From assembly GCF_009938015.1 (NCBI RefSeq), contig NZ_AP021884.1, positions 1,909,501-1,973,500 of the forward strand: 64,000 bases of DNA, in the 5' to 3' direction. The position numbers were made by a program, and so were the translations under genes. The DNA comes from Sulfuriferula plumbiphila (GTDB lineage Bacteria; Pseudomonadota; Gammaproteobacteria; Burkholderiales; Sulfuriferulaceae). Below the pieces are notes generated by a model, which did no database searches, had not been told where the DNA came from, and saw only the letters and a program-made list of their open reading frames with translations. Of the stretch, positions 8,301 to 17,665 are shown one piece after another; position 1 is the stretch's first letter; every line of letters begins with the position of its first letter.

Positions 8301-10295
8301 TCAAGGTATCTGATTCGCCAGATGGCACCACACCACCTGATGCGGACTGATTTCGGTCTGGCCCGGATATAGCCTTCCGCATACCTCCATGGCATGCGCA
8401 CAGCGCGGATGAAAATGGCAGCCTGCCGGCGGTTGTGCAGGCGACGGCAAATCCCCGTGCAGCCGGATCACCGGTGGCCGTGGCCCCGTTATGACCGGCG
8501 CGGCAGAGAGTAAGGCCTGGGTATAAGGGTGGCGCGGACGCTCCAGTACGGTTTGGGTGTCGCCCATTTCCACAATACGTCCCAGATACATCACCGCGAC
8601 GCGCTGCGCCAGATAGTCCACCACCGGCAGATTGTGGGTAATGAACAGGTAACTCAGCCCCAGCTCGTTTTGCAAATCTTTCAGCAGGTTGAGAATTTGC
8701 GCCTGCACGGACACATCCAGCGCGCTGGTGGGCTCGTCGCACACGATCAGCCGTGGACGCACCGCCAGCGCACGGGCGATAGCGATGCGCTGGCGCTGGC
8801 CACCGGAAAATTCATGCGGATAACGGTGCAGCGCAGTCTGCGCCAAGCCAACCTGGTCGAGCAATCGCGCCAGCGCTTTTCTGCGTGCCCCGGCGGCAGG
8901 CTCGACGCCCAGTGCCATCATGCCTTCTTCCAGTATCTCCACCACGCGCATACGCGGGTTGAGCGAACTGTACGGATCCTGAAAAACCATCTGGAATCCG
9001 CTGCGCTGTGCACGCAACCCGGCTGCACCGAGCCGGGTGAGCTCGCTGCCATTGAACAGCACACTGCCCGCAGTCGGTTTGACCAATTGAATAATGGCCT
9101 TGCCCACGGTGGTTTTACCGCAACCGGATTCGCCCACCAGCGCCAGCGTTTCGCCTACCCCGATATCCAGCGACAACCCATCCACTGCCTTGACTGCGCC
9201 GACCTGGCGTTGCAACAGACCGCTCCGAATCGGAAAATGCACTTGCAAATTACGCACGGCCAAAAGCGCTGTCGCTGCTTTGCTCACCGCAGCTTGCGTC
9301 ACTGAAGCCGCGGGTATGGGCATGGCTGTGCCGCTGCCGGCGGGTGCCAGATGACAGCGCACTGCGTGTCCCTGTGCAAGCTGCGTCCACGCCGGTGCCT
9401 CGCGCTGGCAACGCTCAAAAGCAGCATCACAGCGCTGGGCAAAACGGCAGCCGGCGAACGCGCTGTCGAGCGCGGGTACCATGCCCGGTATGGTTTCCAG
9501 CGCACCGCCGCGCTGCCCCCTGCCCGGCAGCGCGGCAAACAGCTTGCGGCTATAGGGGTGAAACGGCGCGGCAAAAAACGCATCGCGTGGTGCGGTTTCC
9601 ACCAGTTCACCGGCATACATCACGCCTACGCGATCCGCCATTTCCGCCACCACCCCCAGATCGTGGGTGATGAGCAACATGCCCATGCCGCGCTCCCGCT
9701 GTATGCTGCGCAGCAATTGCAACACCTGCGCCTGTATCGTCACATCCAGCGCGGTGGTGGGTTCGTCGGCAATGAGCAGGCGCGGATTGCCTGCCAGTGC
9801 AATGGCGATCATTACGCGCTGTTTCATCCCGCCGGATAACTGGAATGGATATTCGCTGATACGCCGCGCGGCATCCGGCAGACCAGCGGCATTGAGCAAG
9901 TGGATGGACTCGGCACGCAAGGCTGCGCCGCCAAGATTGCGATGGCGGCGCAGCGATTCGCCGACCTGCTCGCCGATGCTGAGCACCGGGTTGAGACTGG
10001 TCATCGGTTCCTGGAAGATCATGCCGATCGCACCACCGCGCACGGCACGCATGGACGCCTCGGGCAGTGCCAGCAAGTCGCGCCCTTCCAGAAAAACCAT
10101 CCCGGCATCAATGCTGCCATGCTCCGGCAACAGACGCATGATGGACAATGCCGTCATGGATTTACCGCACCCGGATTCGCCCAGCAGCGCAAAGGTTTCA
10201 TTGGCAGATACGCTGAAACTCACGCCATCCACAGCGCGCACGGCACCGATGCGGGTGCGCAGGCCGGTTATCTGCAACAACGGGGTGGGCTTCAT
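8301..10295 (-). CDS. yejF: Duplicated ATP-binding subunit of Yej-type peptide ABC importer
   Basis: This 664-residue protein contains two complete ABC ATPase domains in tandem. Each has a Walker A (GESGCGKSMTALS and GESGCGKTTVGKA), a signature motif (LSGGMKQRV and FSGGQRQRIAIARAL) and a Walker B (LLIADEPTTALD and LIVCDEPTSALD). Both halves carry the oligopeptide-transporter C-terminal Cys-containing segment (CRFAQRCDAAF and CHFHPRCAHAM). The arrangement and the neighbours match YejF of the YejABEF system, which imports oligopeptides and, in E. coli, microcin C. The start codon overlaps the end of yejE by four bases. Confidence 0.93.
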   Translation of the reverse strand: MKPTPLLQITGLRTRIGAVRAVDGVSFSVSANETFALLGESGCGKSMTALSIMRLLPEHGSIDAGMVFLEGRDLLALPEASMRAVRGGAIGMIFQEPMTSLNPVLSIGEQVGESLRRHRNLGGAALRAESIHLLNAAGLPDAARRISEYPFQLSGGMKQRVMIAIALAGNPRLLIADEPTTALDVTIQAQVLQLLRSIQRERGMGMLLITHDLGVVAEMADRVGVMYAGELVETAPRDAFFAAPFHPYSRKLFAALPGRGQRGGALETIPGMVPALDSAFAGCRFAQRCDAAFERCQREAPAWTQLAQGHAVRCHLAPAGSGTAMPIPAASVTQAAVSKAATALLAVRNLQVHFPIRSGLLQRQVGAVKAVDGLSLDIGVGETLALVGESGCGKTTVGKAIIQLVKPTAGSVLFNGSELTRLGAAGLRAQRSGFQMVFQDPYSSLNPRMRVVEILEEGMMALGVEPAAGARRKALARLLDQVGLAQTALHRYPHEFSGGQRQRIAIARALAVRPRLIVCDEPTSALDVSVQAQILNLLKDLQNELGLSYLFITHNLPVVDYLAQRVAVMYLGRIVEMGDTQTVLERPRHPYTQALLSAAPVITGPRPPVIRLHGDLPSPAQPPAGCHFHPRCAHAMEVCGRLYPGQTEISPHQVVWCHLANQIP

Positions 10296-11701
10296 TGCGT
10301 CCTCCCGCGCGGGTCGAACGCATCACGCACGCTGTCGGCGAACAGGTTGGCGGCCAGCACCAGCGCGAACATGAACACAAACGCCGCGCTGAGCTGCCAC
10401 CACACGACCGGTTCGCGCGCCATTTCCAGGCGCGCCGAGTTGATCATGTTGCCCCAGCTGTACATGGCCGGATCCACCCCCACTCCCACGTAAGACAACA
10501 CCGCCTCGGCCAGTACCAGACCGGAAAAATCCATGACCACGGTAATCAGCACCAGATGCTGCAGATTGGGCAGAATATGACGCGTGATAATGCGCCAGTG
10601 CGACACGCCAAACGCGGTGGCGGCCTGGATATATTCCTGTTCGCGCAGTTTCAGCGTCTCCCCGCGCAGCAGACGGCACAGCCCGGTCCAGCTGGTCACG
10701 CCGAGGATCAGGCACAGAAACAGCAGCCGAACATCGCTGCGCGCAGCCGAGGTGTCGAAGACGTCCGGGTGGGCTTCGATATATACCTGCATAATGAGCA
10801 CCGCAGCCGCGATCAGCAGCACACCCGGAATGGAATTCAGCGTGGTGTAGAGATACTGGATCAGATCGTCCGCCCAGCCGCGGAAATAGCCCGCCACAAT
10901 CCCCAATAACAGCGCGAATGGCAGCATCACCAAAGTCGTCAGCGTACCGATGACCAGGCCGGTACGTATGCTTTTCAGCGAACTGTACAGCACGTCCTGG
11001 CCCACTTTGTCGGTACCAAATACATGATAGCCGGCTGCCAGTTGAGCAATGGCCAGACCCAGCACCAGCAGCATGGCGCAGGTCATCAGCAGGGTGCGCC
11101 ACGGAACCGCATTGCCGCCACGCAGCAGGCGAACAAGTGCCGCAGTCAGGCCTCCAGCCTGGTGGCGTGCCAGCAAAGCGGCCAGCAGCAAAGCAAGAAG
11201 CGCCGTCAATGCCAGCCCCTCGATCAGGCCCAATGCGATCCGCTGCACAATGTCGCGCGTCCACTGCGTGTACGGATCAGCCAGCCGCGCGCCGCCATAT
11301 TTCAGGCGCGGATAAATACGCAGCGTGCTGCCATTGGCCAGCGCGATGGTTTCCCTGGCATAAAGATGCGTCGCCAGCGGTGCCGAGTAGGTTTTCTCCT
11401 TGTGCGTGCGCAGATCGGGAAGCATGGCATCGAGTACGCTGAGCACCTCGACCCCGTATTGCACCGGCTGCCCGGCTTTCATCGCCAACGCGGGGCGGTA
11501 ATGCAGCGAATCCAGCAACCCGATTACCACAAACACCGCCAGCACCACTGCCGCTGCCATGCCGGTGGGGTTGGTCAGTACACGCCGCCATGGCGCACGC
11601 AGATGGTCGTGACGGCGCACATACCAGGTGAATAGGCCTGCCCCGGCCAGCAGCAGGAATATCAGCGCATCCGTCCACAGCATGACCGGCTTGAACATCA
11701 T
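10292..11701 (-). CDS. yejE: Yej-type ABC importer permease YejE, elongated
   Basis: This is the second permease subunit. The C-terminal half has the binding-protein-dependent transport fold with the EAA-like loop ATAFGVSHWRIITRHILPN that contacts the ATPase. At 469 residues it is well over the roughly 340 of E. coli YejE (remembered length): extra hydrophobic helices (LLALLLAALLARHQ and LLMTCAMLLVLGLAIAQLAAG) and a soluble stretch around residues 75-150 are inserted between the N-terminal anchor and the permease core. The gene overlaps both neighbours by four bases, so all Yej genes are translationally coupled. Confidence 0.9.
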   Translation of the reverse strand: MMFKPVMLWTDALIFLLLAGAGLFTWYVRRHDHLRAPWRRVLTNPTGMAAAVVLAVFVVIGLLDSLHYRPALAMKAGQPVQYGVEVLSVLDAMLPDLRTHKEKTYSAPLATHLYARETIALANGSTLRIYPRLKYGGARLADPYTQWTRDIVQRIALGLIEGLALTALLALLLAALLARHQAGGLTAALVRLLRGGNAVPWRTLLMTCAMLLVLGLAIAQLAAGYHVFGTDKVGQDVLYSSLKSIRTGLVIGTLTTLVMLPFALLLGIVAGYFRGWADDLIQYLYTTLNSIPGVLLIAAAVLIMQVYIEAHPDVFDTSAARSDVRLLFLCLILGVTSWTGLCRLLRGETLKLREQEYIQAATAFGVSHWRIITRHILPNLQHLVLITVVMDFSGLVLAEAVLSYVGVGVDPAMYSWGNMINSARLEMAREPVVWWQLSAAFVFMFALVLAANLFADSVRDAFDPRGRTQ

Positions 11702-12675
11702 TGCAGGCGCACCCTTGGGTCAGCCAGGGTGTAGGAAATGTCGGTCAGCAACAGCCCGATGATGTAGAGCGCCGAACCGATGAACACCATGGCGCGCACA
11801 ATGGCAAAATCCTGCGACTGGATGGCGTCAATGGTGTAGCTGCCCAGACCCGGGATACCGAAAAATGACTCGGTAATCAGGCTGCCCATGAACAGCAGCG
11901 GCAACACCACCACCGCGCCGGTGAGGATGGGGATCATGCCGTTCTGCAACACATGGCGGAACAGCACGCGCCACTCGGACAGGCCCTTGGCACGCGCCGT
12001 ACGCACGTAGTCCCTGGCGATTTCCTCGAGGAAAATAGTGCGGTACCAGCGCGCGCCGCCGCCTATTCCCGCAACGATGGAAACCAGCACCGGAAGAATG
12101 ATGAAGCGCAGCCCGTCCATCCCGCCGCTGAAGCCTGAAATCGGCACCAGATGCCACAATTTGGCGATGAGATACTGACCGGCGATGATGTAGAACAACC
12201 CGGAAATGGACATCAGCACCACGCACAGCACCACCCCCCAGAAATCCAGATAGGTGGCACGGAAAAACACCATGAGCAAGGCAAAGGTGACGTTCACCAG
12301 CAGCCCGATGACAAACACCGGCACCGCAATCGCCAGGCTGGGGCCGGCGCGGGTCTTGATCTCATGCCAAATATCGCGCCCGTCGTCGGAGGTGCCGAAA
12401 TCAAGCACGAACATGCGCGCGGATTTTTCGAAAAAAATGCTATGGGTGACTTTATTGATGCCCGGCGCGCTGGCGTCATAGAACAGCGGCGCATTGTAGC
12501 CGTGCTCCGCCTTCCAGTTGCTGATTGCCTGCGGTGTGACGCGTTTCATGCCCAGATGCATACGCGCCATATCATCTGGCGTATTGACAACGAAAAACAA
12601 TGCGAAGGTCAGCAGGTTTACCCCGACCAGTATCGGGATGGCGTATAAAATGCGGCGCAGCAGATAGGCAATCAT
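11698..12675 (-). CDS. yejB: Yej-type ABC importer permease YejB
   Basis: First permease subunit of the peptide importer. The start at 12675 gives the family N-terminus MIAYLLRRILYAIPILVGVN; the frame runs upstream but only inside yejA. The 325-residue protein has about six membrane helices and the EAA-like loop TARAKGLSEWRVLFRHVLQN followed by GMIPILTGAVVVLPLLF. Between helices one and two is the periplasmic loop typical for YejB (MARMHLGMKRVTPQAI). It overlaps yejA by four bases (ATGA) and yejE by four bases. Confidence 0.93.
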   Translation of the reverse strand: MIAYLLRRILYAIPILVGVNLLTFALFFVVNTPDDMARMHLGMKRVTPQAISNWKAEHGYNAPLFYDASAPGINKVTHSIFFEKSARMFVLDFGTSDDGRDIWHEIKTRAGPSLAIAVPVFVIGLLVNVTFALLMVFFRATYLDFWGVVLCVVLMSISGLFYIIAGQYLIAKLWHLVPISGFSGGMDGLRFIILPVLVSIVAGIGGGARWYRTIFLEEIARDYVRTARAKGLSEWRVLFRHVLQNGMIPILTGAVVVLPLLFMGSLITESFFGIPGLGSYTIDAIQSQDFAIVRAMVFIGSALYIIGLLLTDISYTLADPRVRLQ

Positions 12676-14828
12676 CGCGCCGCACTCCGTTCGCGCTGCC
12701 GCCACGCCCACAGCGCAGGCGCCAGCGCCGCGATCAGCGCCAGCAATAACAGCAGCAATGGCCACAGCACCGGCTGATTCCAGCGCTCACGCAATCTCTC
12801 GCGCAATTGTGGGTCAATGCGCCGGTATTTCAGCGTATTGTTGGCCATCACATTGGGCTTGCTGGGTGCGACCCAGGCATGGCTCAGGCTGAATGCCTTG
12901 GGAAAAAACCCGAACAGCCAGGGCGAGTCCGCGCGCACGATGTTCACCATGCGGTCGATGATGGCCTGCCGCTCGGCGCCGTTATCCAGGTATTTCATCT
13001 GGTCGAACAGGCGGTCATATTCCGGATTGCTGTAATTCGCTGCGTTCTCGCCGTTTTTGCCCACTTTCATGTTGGGTCCGTAGAGCAGAAACAGGAAGTT
13101 TTCCGGATCGGGATAATCCGCATTCCAGCCCCATTCGAAGAGCTGCTCGGTGCCACGCCGCATCTTGTCCTGAAAACGGTTGTAGTCGGTACTGCGCACC
13201 ACCAGCTGGATATTCAGCCTGGCGAACTGTTTGCTCATCCAGTCCAGGCGCGATTTGGCATCCGGGCCGCTGGCGGCAGTATCGAAATACAATACCAGCG
13301 GGGCGCCGCTGTTGGCATCGCGCCCGTCCGGATAGCCGGCCTCGGCCAGCAAACGTCGCGCTTCCGCGATCGAGCGCCGCACAGGTTGACCATTGACCAG
13401 CCGGTACACCACCGGGTTCACCCCGGCCGCGCCGCCCACGTAGCCGAATATGCCCGGTGGAATCGGCCCTTGCGCAGGGATACCGCGCCCATTGGCAAAA
13501 ATGGAGATGTATTCCTCATAGTCCACCGCAATGGCAATCGCCTGGCGTAATTTGCGGGCGCGCTCGCCGGATCCGCCCACCACCGAATCGAGCATGTTAA
13601 AGCCCATGTAGCTGCTCGATGGCCGTACCGCCGTGGTCAGCCGGATACCCTTGGCGCGCATCGCTGCAGATGGCTGCGGCACACCCCGGGCGTCGATCTG
13701 CACGGCCTGGTCAAAGCTATCCGAGCTGATGCCGGACGTATCATAGTAGCCCTGCAAAAACTTGTTCCAGTAGGGGATGGTTTCCTTTTCCAGGCTGAAA
13801 ACCACCTTGTCAATAAACGGCAGCGGCTTGCCGGCATCCCTTAACAGGCCGGCGGCTGCGTCTCCCGGCTCACCCGTGCGCGGATAGGTCTCAGCGTGGA
13901 AATTCGGGTTTCTCTCCAGCACCATCTGGCGATTGGGATTGTTCCGGGTCAGCATGTACGCGCCCGTACCCACCGGGTACCAGTCCAGACTCAGGTTGCG
14001 GTCGGCCATGCCGGGTTGCGCGTAGAAGCGCTCCACTTCGGGCGGCACCGGCGCGAAAAACGGCATCGCCAGCCAATACAGGAATTGCGGGTATTTGCCG
14101 CGCAGTTTGATGCGGTAGGTGTAACGATCCACTATCTCCGCACCGGCCAGCGGATAACGCCGCAGATCAGGATATGCCCCGCGCGGCAGGCTGCGCGCTG
14201 CCTTCTCCAGACGCGCTGCATAGTCTTTCAGGCCGATGATGTATTCGGCCATCACCCCCAGAATGGGGGAATTGAGTTGCGGCGCGGCGAGTCGTTTGAT
14301 CTCGTAAACATAATCTCCCGCCACCAGTTCGCGGGTGCCGGTGTGACGGAAATCGCTGAGTGTCTGGATGCCATGCCAGTCGCCTGGTCTCATGTCCTGA
14401 TAGCGCAGCCTGCCCTGGGCATCGCGCGCAAAGGCCGGATGGGGCTGGTAGTAAATACCGGGTCGAATATGGATTTCGTATACGCTCTCGGCAATTGCAG
14501 AAACAGGCGCAGTGGCGGGCAGGGGCCTGCCTGCGGCGTCATAATAGGTCACCGTAGGCATTTGCGCTGCTGTCAGCGGGATGAGCGTATAAGGCCGTTT
14601 CAGGTAGTGGTACTGCAACGGTGGTTCATAAATCTGCGCGGTGAATTCCGCTTCATTGCTGGCATAGGAGCGTGCCGGATCGAGATGTTTGGGCCGCTCT
14701 TCGAATGAAGAATAGAGAATGTTGCCGCCGCGTTCGGCTGCCGGATAGGGGTCGTTCCAGGTGCCATTGCCACACGCGCTCAATAGCAAAGGCAGTATCA
14801 GCAGGGAAAATAGCCGAAAAAAATTCAT
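12672..14828 (-). CDS. yejA: Extracellular solute-binding lipoprotein YejA (family 5)
   Basis: The protein starts with a lipoprotein signal peptide ending in LLLSAC, so it should be anchored by the lipidated Cys near residue 19. The remainder is an SBP family 5 (oligopeptide-binding) domain with recognisable ARSYASNEAEFTAQIYEPPL, WYPVGTGAYML and RQAIAIAVDYEEYI. At 718 residues it is longer than the approximately 600 of E. coli YejA. A C-terminal hydrophobic helix (LWPLLLLLLALIAALAPALWAW) followed by basic residues is unusual for a binding protein and suggests a second membrane anchor. It is the first gene of the yejABEF unit. Confidence 0.9.
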   Translation of the reverse strand: MNFFRLFSLLILPLLLSACGNGTWNDPYPAAERGGNILYSSFEERPKHLDPARSYASNEAEFTAQIYEPPLQYHYLKRPYTLIPLTAAQMPTVTYYDAAGRPLPATAPVSAIAESVYEIHIRPGIYYQPHPAFARDAQGRLRYQDMRPGDWHGIQTLSDFRHTGTRELVAGDYVYEIKRLAAPQLNSPILGVMAEYIIGLKDYAARLEKAARSLPRGAYPDLRRYPLAGAEIVDRYTYRIKLRGKYPQFLYWLAMPFFAPVPPEVERFYAQPGMADRNLSLDWYPVGTGAYMLTRNNPNRQMVLERNPNFHAETYPRTGEPGDAAAGLLRDAGKPLPFIDKVVFSLEKETIPYWNKFLQGYYDTSGISSDSFDQAVQIDARGVPQPSAAMRAKGIRLTTAVRPSSSYMGFNMLDSVVGGSGERARKLRQAIAIAVDYEEYISIFANGRGIPAQGPIPPGIFGYVGGAAGVNPVVYRLVNGQPVRRSIAEARRLLAEAGYPDGRDANSGAPLVLYFDTAASGPDAKSRLDWMSKQFARLNIQLVVRSTDYNRFQDKMRRGTEQLFEWGWNADYPDPENFLFLLYGPNMKVGKNGENAANYSNPEYDRLFDQMKYLDNGAERQAIIDRMVNIVRADSPWLFGFFPKAFSLSHAWVAPSKPNVMANNTLKYRRIDPQLRERLRERWNQPVLWPLLLLLLALIAALAPALWAWRQRERSAAR

Positions 14829-14854
14829 ATCGGGTGAGTTTAACCCAGCCTGCG

Positions 14855-14883
14855 TGAAGCGTCACGGCGCAAGCGGGTATAAT
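14855..14883 (+). promoter_or_regulatory. Candidate sigma-70 promoter for fabI
   Basis: A perfect TATAAT lies at 14878-14883. Seventeen bases upstream is TGAAGC (14855-14860), a weak match to the -35 box. The start codon of fabI follows 28 bases after the -10 box, with AAAGGAAA as ribosome-binding site. The divergent yejA begins at 14828, so this short gap must serve both directions. Confidence 0.55.
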
Positions 14884-14911
14884 GTTCGGGCTTTTCACTA
14901 AAGGAAAAACC

Positions 14912-15697
14912 ATGGGATTTCTCAACGACAAACGCATTTTGATCACCGGTCTCATCAGCAACCGCTCCATCGCCTACGGTGTGGCTCAGGCGTGCAAACG
15001 CGAAGGTGCCGAGCTGGCCTTCACCTATCAGGGTGACAAGGTCAAGGACCGGGTGACGGAATTTGCCCAGGAATTCGGCAGCGAACTGGTGTTCCAGTGC
15101 GATGTGGCCAGCGATGAGGAAATCACCCAGCTATTTGCCGATCTCGGTCAACATTGGGACGGACTGGATGGGATTGTGCACTCGGTCGCCTTCGTGCCCA
15201 AGGCCGCGCTGGCCGGGGACTATCTGGAGTCGGTGACGCGCGAAAATTTTCACATCGCGCATGACATCAGCACCTACAGTTTTACCGCGCTGGCCAAGGC
15301 CGGCCTGCCGCTGATGCAGGGACGCCCCGCCGCTCTGCTTACTTTGTCCTATCTCGGTGCCATTCGCTCGGTGCCCCATTACAACGTCATGGGCCTGGCC
15401 AAGGCCAGCCTGGAATCCAGCGTCTATTACATGGCCCAGAGCCTCGGTCCGAAAGGTATTCGCGTCAATGCCATTTCGGCTGGCCCGATCAAGACCCTGG
15501 CGGCCAGCGGCATCGCGGATTTCGGCAAAATATTCAGCCACGTCGAGAAAAATTCCCCGCTACGGCGCAACGTGAGCATTGAGGAAGTCGGCAATGCCGC
15601 CGCCTTCCTGCTGAGTAACCTGGCGAGCGGAATTACCGGTGAAATCACCTACGTGGACGCCGGTTTCAACACCACCGCCGGCGCCGATATGGGGTAA
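14912..15697 (+). CDS. fabI: Enoyl-[acyl-carrier-protein] reductase (NADH) FabI
   Basis: FabI performs the last reduction of each fatty-acid elongation cycle. The 261-residue protein begins [20 protein letters not shown], the FabI form of the dinucleotide-binding motif. The catalytic pair fits Y-x6-K in [11 protein letters not shown], and the substrate loop [15 protein letters not shown] is present. The start at 14912 is chosen for its AAAGGAAAAACC leader; ten in-frame codons upstream lack family similarity. It is monocistronic and converges on the hemerythrin gene. Confidence 0.96.
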   Translation: MGFLNDKRILITGLISNRSIAYGVAQACKREGAELAFTYQGDKVKDRVTEFAQEFGSELVFQCDVASDEEITQLFADLGQHWDGLDGIVHSVAFVPKAALAGDYLESVTRENFHIAHDISTYSFTALAKAGLPLMQGRPAALLTLSYLGAIRSVPHYNVMGLAKASLESSVYYMAQSLGPKGIRVNAISAGPIKTLAASGIADFGKIFSHVEKNSPLRRNVSIEEVGNAAAFLLSNLASGITGEITYVDAGFNTTAGADMG

Positions 15698-15803
15698 TCC
15701 CGGCTAAGCGCTGCGCACGGAAAATCGCCGGAATTGCCGGGTGACCTGGCGAGGCGGGCGGCGGGCGGAAAAGTTTTTGCAAGTATCCACGCACTGATGG
15801 CGG

Positions 15804-16511
15804 TTATTGCTGCACGTTTAACAACATTCGCTGTACGCGTGTCAGCAGCGCCTGCCTGTCCCCGGGCGACGCCATGCGCAAGGCGATGTCCCATTGTGGA
15901 AACAGATTCTGCTCTTCGCGGTGTTCATGTTTGGCCATCACGCCGGACAGAATCGCCAGGAATGGCGATACTTCCCAGGCTTGTACCGGTTCCTCGCCCG
16001 CAAACAGGGATTCGATATTCGCTGTCTGGGCAAGAATATCGTCATGCTCGTGCAGCATGGTGGCAATGGGGTCGGTATTAGGTATCTGGAAGCCGGGCGC
16101 CAGGATGTCATTCTCGACATGAATATGCCGTTCCAGCCTGGAAGCGAATTCAGTGATCAGCGGCGCCGCTTCGGCAATCCTGCCTGCATTCACAAGCTGG
16201 AGCGCCAAACCGAACAATTCGTCCAGGCGCTGGTGGTCAAGGGCGAGTATCTCCATCAGACCGCTGGGCGCGACATCCTCGCGATGGCGAATCAGCACCC
16301 GCCACTCGCCGGTTTCTTCTGCGCTGATCTGCCAGCTCAGAATATGGCGCAATTGCAGGTTCAGGCTTCGCAGCATCAATAACGGTTCCTGGCGGGTCAG
16401 CAAATGAATGGTTTCACCCCGTTGCAGATCCTTGACGGCAAGGAGCGCGGCGGTTTGCAGCCGGCTCGCCGCCACAGTGCATAAATCGATCATGGTTTCC
16501 CGTGTATTCAT
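15804..16511 (-). CDS. DUF2249-hemerythrin fusion protein
   Basis: The 235-residue protein has two parts. Residues about 8-80 (RLQTAALLAVKDLQRGETIHLL then WRVLIRHRED) look like DUF2249, a small TusA-like fold. Residues about 85-225 form a hemerythrin/HHE four-helix domain: LDHQRLDELF, HIHVENDIL, LHEHDDIL and KHEHREEQNLFP supply the His and acidic ligands of a di-iron site that binds oxygen or NO. The start overlaps the ubiT stop by four bases, so it is the last gene of the ubiU/ubiT unit. I infer an oxygen- or NO-related role; no experimental function is known to me. Confidence 0.8.
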   Translation of the reverse strand: MNTRETMIDLCTVAASRLQTAALLAVKDLQRGETIHLLTRQEPLLMLRSLNLQLRHILSWQISAEETGEWRVLIRHREDVAPSGLMEILALDHQRLDELFGLALQLVNAGRIAEAAPLITEFASRLERHIHVENDILAPGFQIPNTDPIATMLHEHDDILAQTANIESLFAGEEPVQAWEVSPFLAILSGVMAKHEHREEQNLFPQWDIALRMASPGDRQALLTRVQRMLLNVQQ

Positions 16512-16978
16512 GACAGCAGTTCCGCCCTGATTCTTGTCCGCACACTATCCGGCAACCAACGCATCACAAATAGCTGCGACGGCTCCACCGAATCCAGGAT
16601 ATTTTTGATCAGCAGGCCAAGCTCGGTGTCGCCTTCCATGTACAGCCGTCGTCCGAAAAAAAGCGTGTCGGGGTCTTCCTCACGCAAGGCCAGCCTGAGA
16701 AAATCGCGCGCGCACGCGCCGATGGTCAAATCCGGCGTCGGGCTGAAGCGCCGCGCGACAAAGCCGCGACGATCGGTGCCGAGGAAAAACGCCAGCCTGG
16801 CGTCCGTCACCCGGATGCACACCGATTTGTTCCGCAACGGCAGCAGCCGCTCCGGCTGGATGCTGCGCCCCAGCATCCGATTCAGGCTCGCCGCCAGCAA
16901 TACCGAATGCGGTGCAGGCGGCAGCAGCGCAAGCGCGTCGGCGATCGCCGCGGGTAAAACAGAATTTTGTTGTTTCAT
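16508..16978 (-). CDS. ubiT: SCP2-domain protein, UbiT-like (O2-independent ubiquinone synthesis)
   Basis: The 156-residue protein is a sterol-carrier-protein-2 domain with the UbiT/YhbT features: RNKSVCIRVTDARLAFFLG, DLTIGACARDFLRLALREEDPDTLFFGRRLYMEGDTELGLLIKNILDSV. In E. coli UbiT binds ubiquinone intermediates and works with UbiU and UbiV in the anaerobic hydroxylation pathway. It follows a DUF116 gene by 21 bases and overlaps the hemerythrin gene by four. Context and domain agree; the symbol is by analogy. Confidence 0.8.
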   Translation of the reverse strand: MKQQNSVLPAAIADALALLPPAPHSVLLAASLNRMLGRSIQPERLLPLRNKSVCIRVTDARLAFFLGTDRRGFVARRFSPTPDLTIGACARDFLRLALREEDPDTLFFGRRLYMEGDTELGLLIKNILDSVEPSQLFVMRWLPDSVRTRIRAELLS

Positions 16979-16999
16979 GTTGGCCGTCGCCTCACCCTT

Positions 17000-17665
17000 T
17001 CACCCCGTGCGGGGCACGAATTTGATCACCTGCTGCAATACTTCCGTATCCAGATGCGCCTGTGCCTGAAACTGGCCGGCATAGGCCAGTTCCTCCTGTT
17101 TTAACTCGTAGCAGTTTGCACCGCTGATATCCATCAGCAGCGCGGGCATGCCCGCCTGTTGAAAGGCGCGGTGGCGCTTGATGAAAAAGCTGCTGCAACA
17201 CATGCCGATGTAAGCCGGGACATCGCGTGCTTTCATATCGGCAAGTGTCTCCACAAGATGTTCATAGTGGGTAACTGTGGTCACCTGCATGCCACGCTCC
17301 CGCGCCAGGCGATAAGCCTCCCCGACCTCGCACAGCCCGCATTCGGTGCAGCCGTCGCGCGAATGCCATTTGCACCAGGCCGGTTTTGCGCAGTACGGCA
17401 CCAGCATGACACTTGCCTGGCTCAAAATCTGCCGCGCGCTTGCTGCCTGCGGGCTGTATACCATCAGGGCGTTAAGCTGCCTGCTGCTGAGCTGGACGTC
17501 ACTGTGCAGGGATAGCTTGTCCAGCAGGATGTGTAATAGCCGCGCCACATCTTGCGCGCCAAATCCCAGCGTATCCGCGCCGTTCTCTCGAAAAAAATCC
17601 ATGCTGCGCTGGTGCGTATGCGCTATCGGCAAACCTTGCAGCGCACGTTGTAATTTGCACAACAA
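17000..17665 (-). CDS. DUF116-like cysteine-rich protein fused against truncated ubiU
   Basis: The C-terminal two thirds resemble DUF116: YCAKPAWCKWHSRDGCTECG, then LCEVGEAYRLARERGM, IGMCCSSFFIKRHRAFQQAG and ISGANCYEL. At least eight cysteines are arranged like metal or Fe-S ligands. The function of DUF116 is unknown. The start is uncertain: TTG at 17665 (LLCKLQRALQGLP) or ATG at 17602 (MDFFREN). The frame continues upstream inside ubiU but there it is only an out-of-frame shadow. The coding start lies within the aberrant tail of ubiU, so the two genes overlap by up to 43 bases. A UbiV gene would be expected at this position and is absent. Confidence 0.6.
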   Translation of the reverse strand: MLCKLQRALQGLPIAHTHQRSMDFFRENGADTLGFGAQDVARLLHILLDKLSLHSDVQLSSRQLNALMVYSPQAASARQILSQASVMLVPYCAKPAWCKWHSRDGCTECGLCEVGEAYRLARERGMQVTTVTHYEHLVETLADMKARDVPAYIGMCCSSFFIKRHRAFQQAGMPALLMDISGANCYELKQEELAYAGQFQAQAHLDTEVLQQVIKFVPRTG

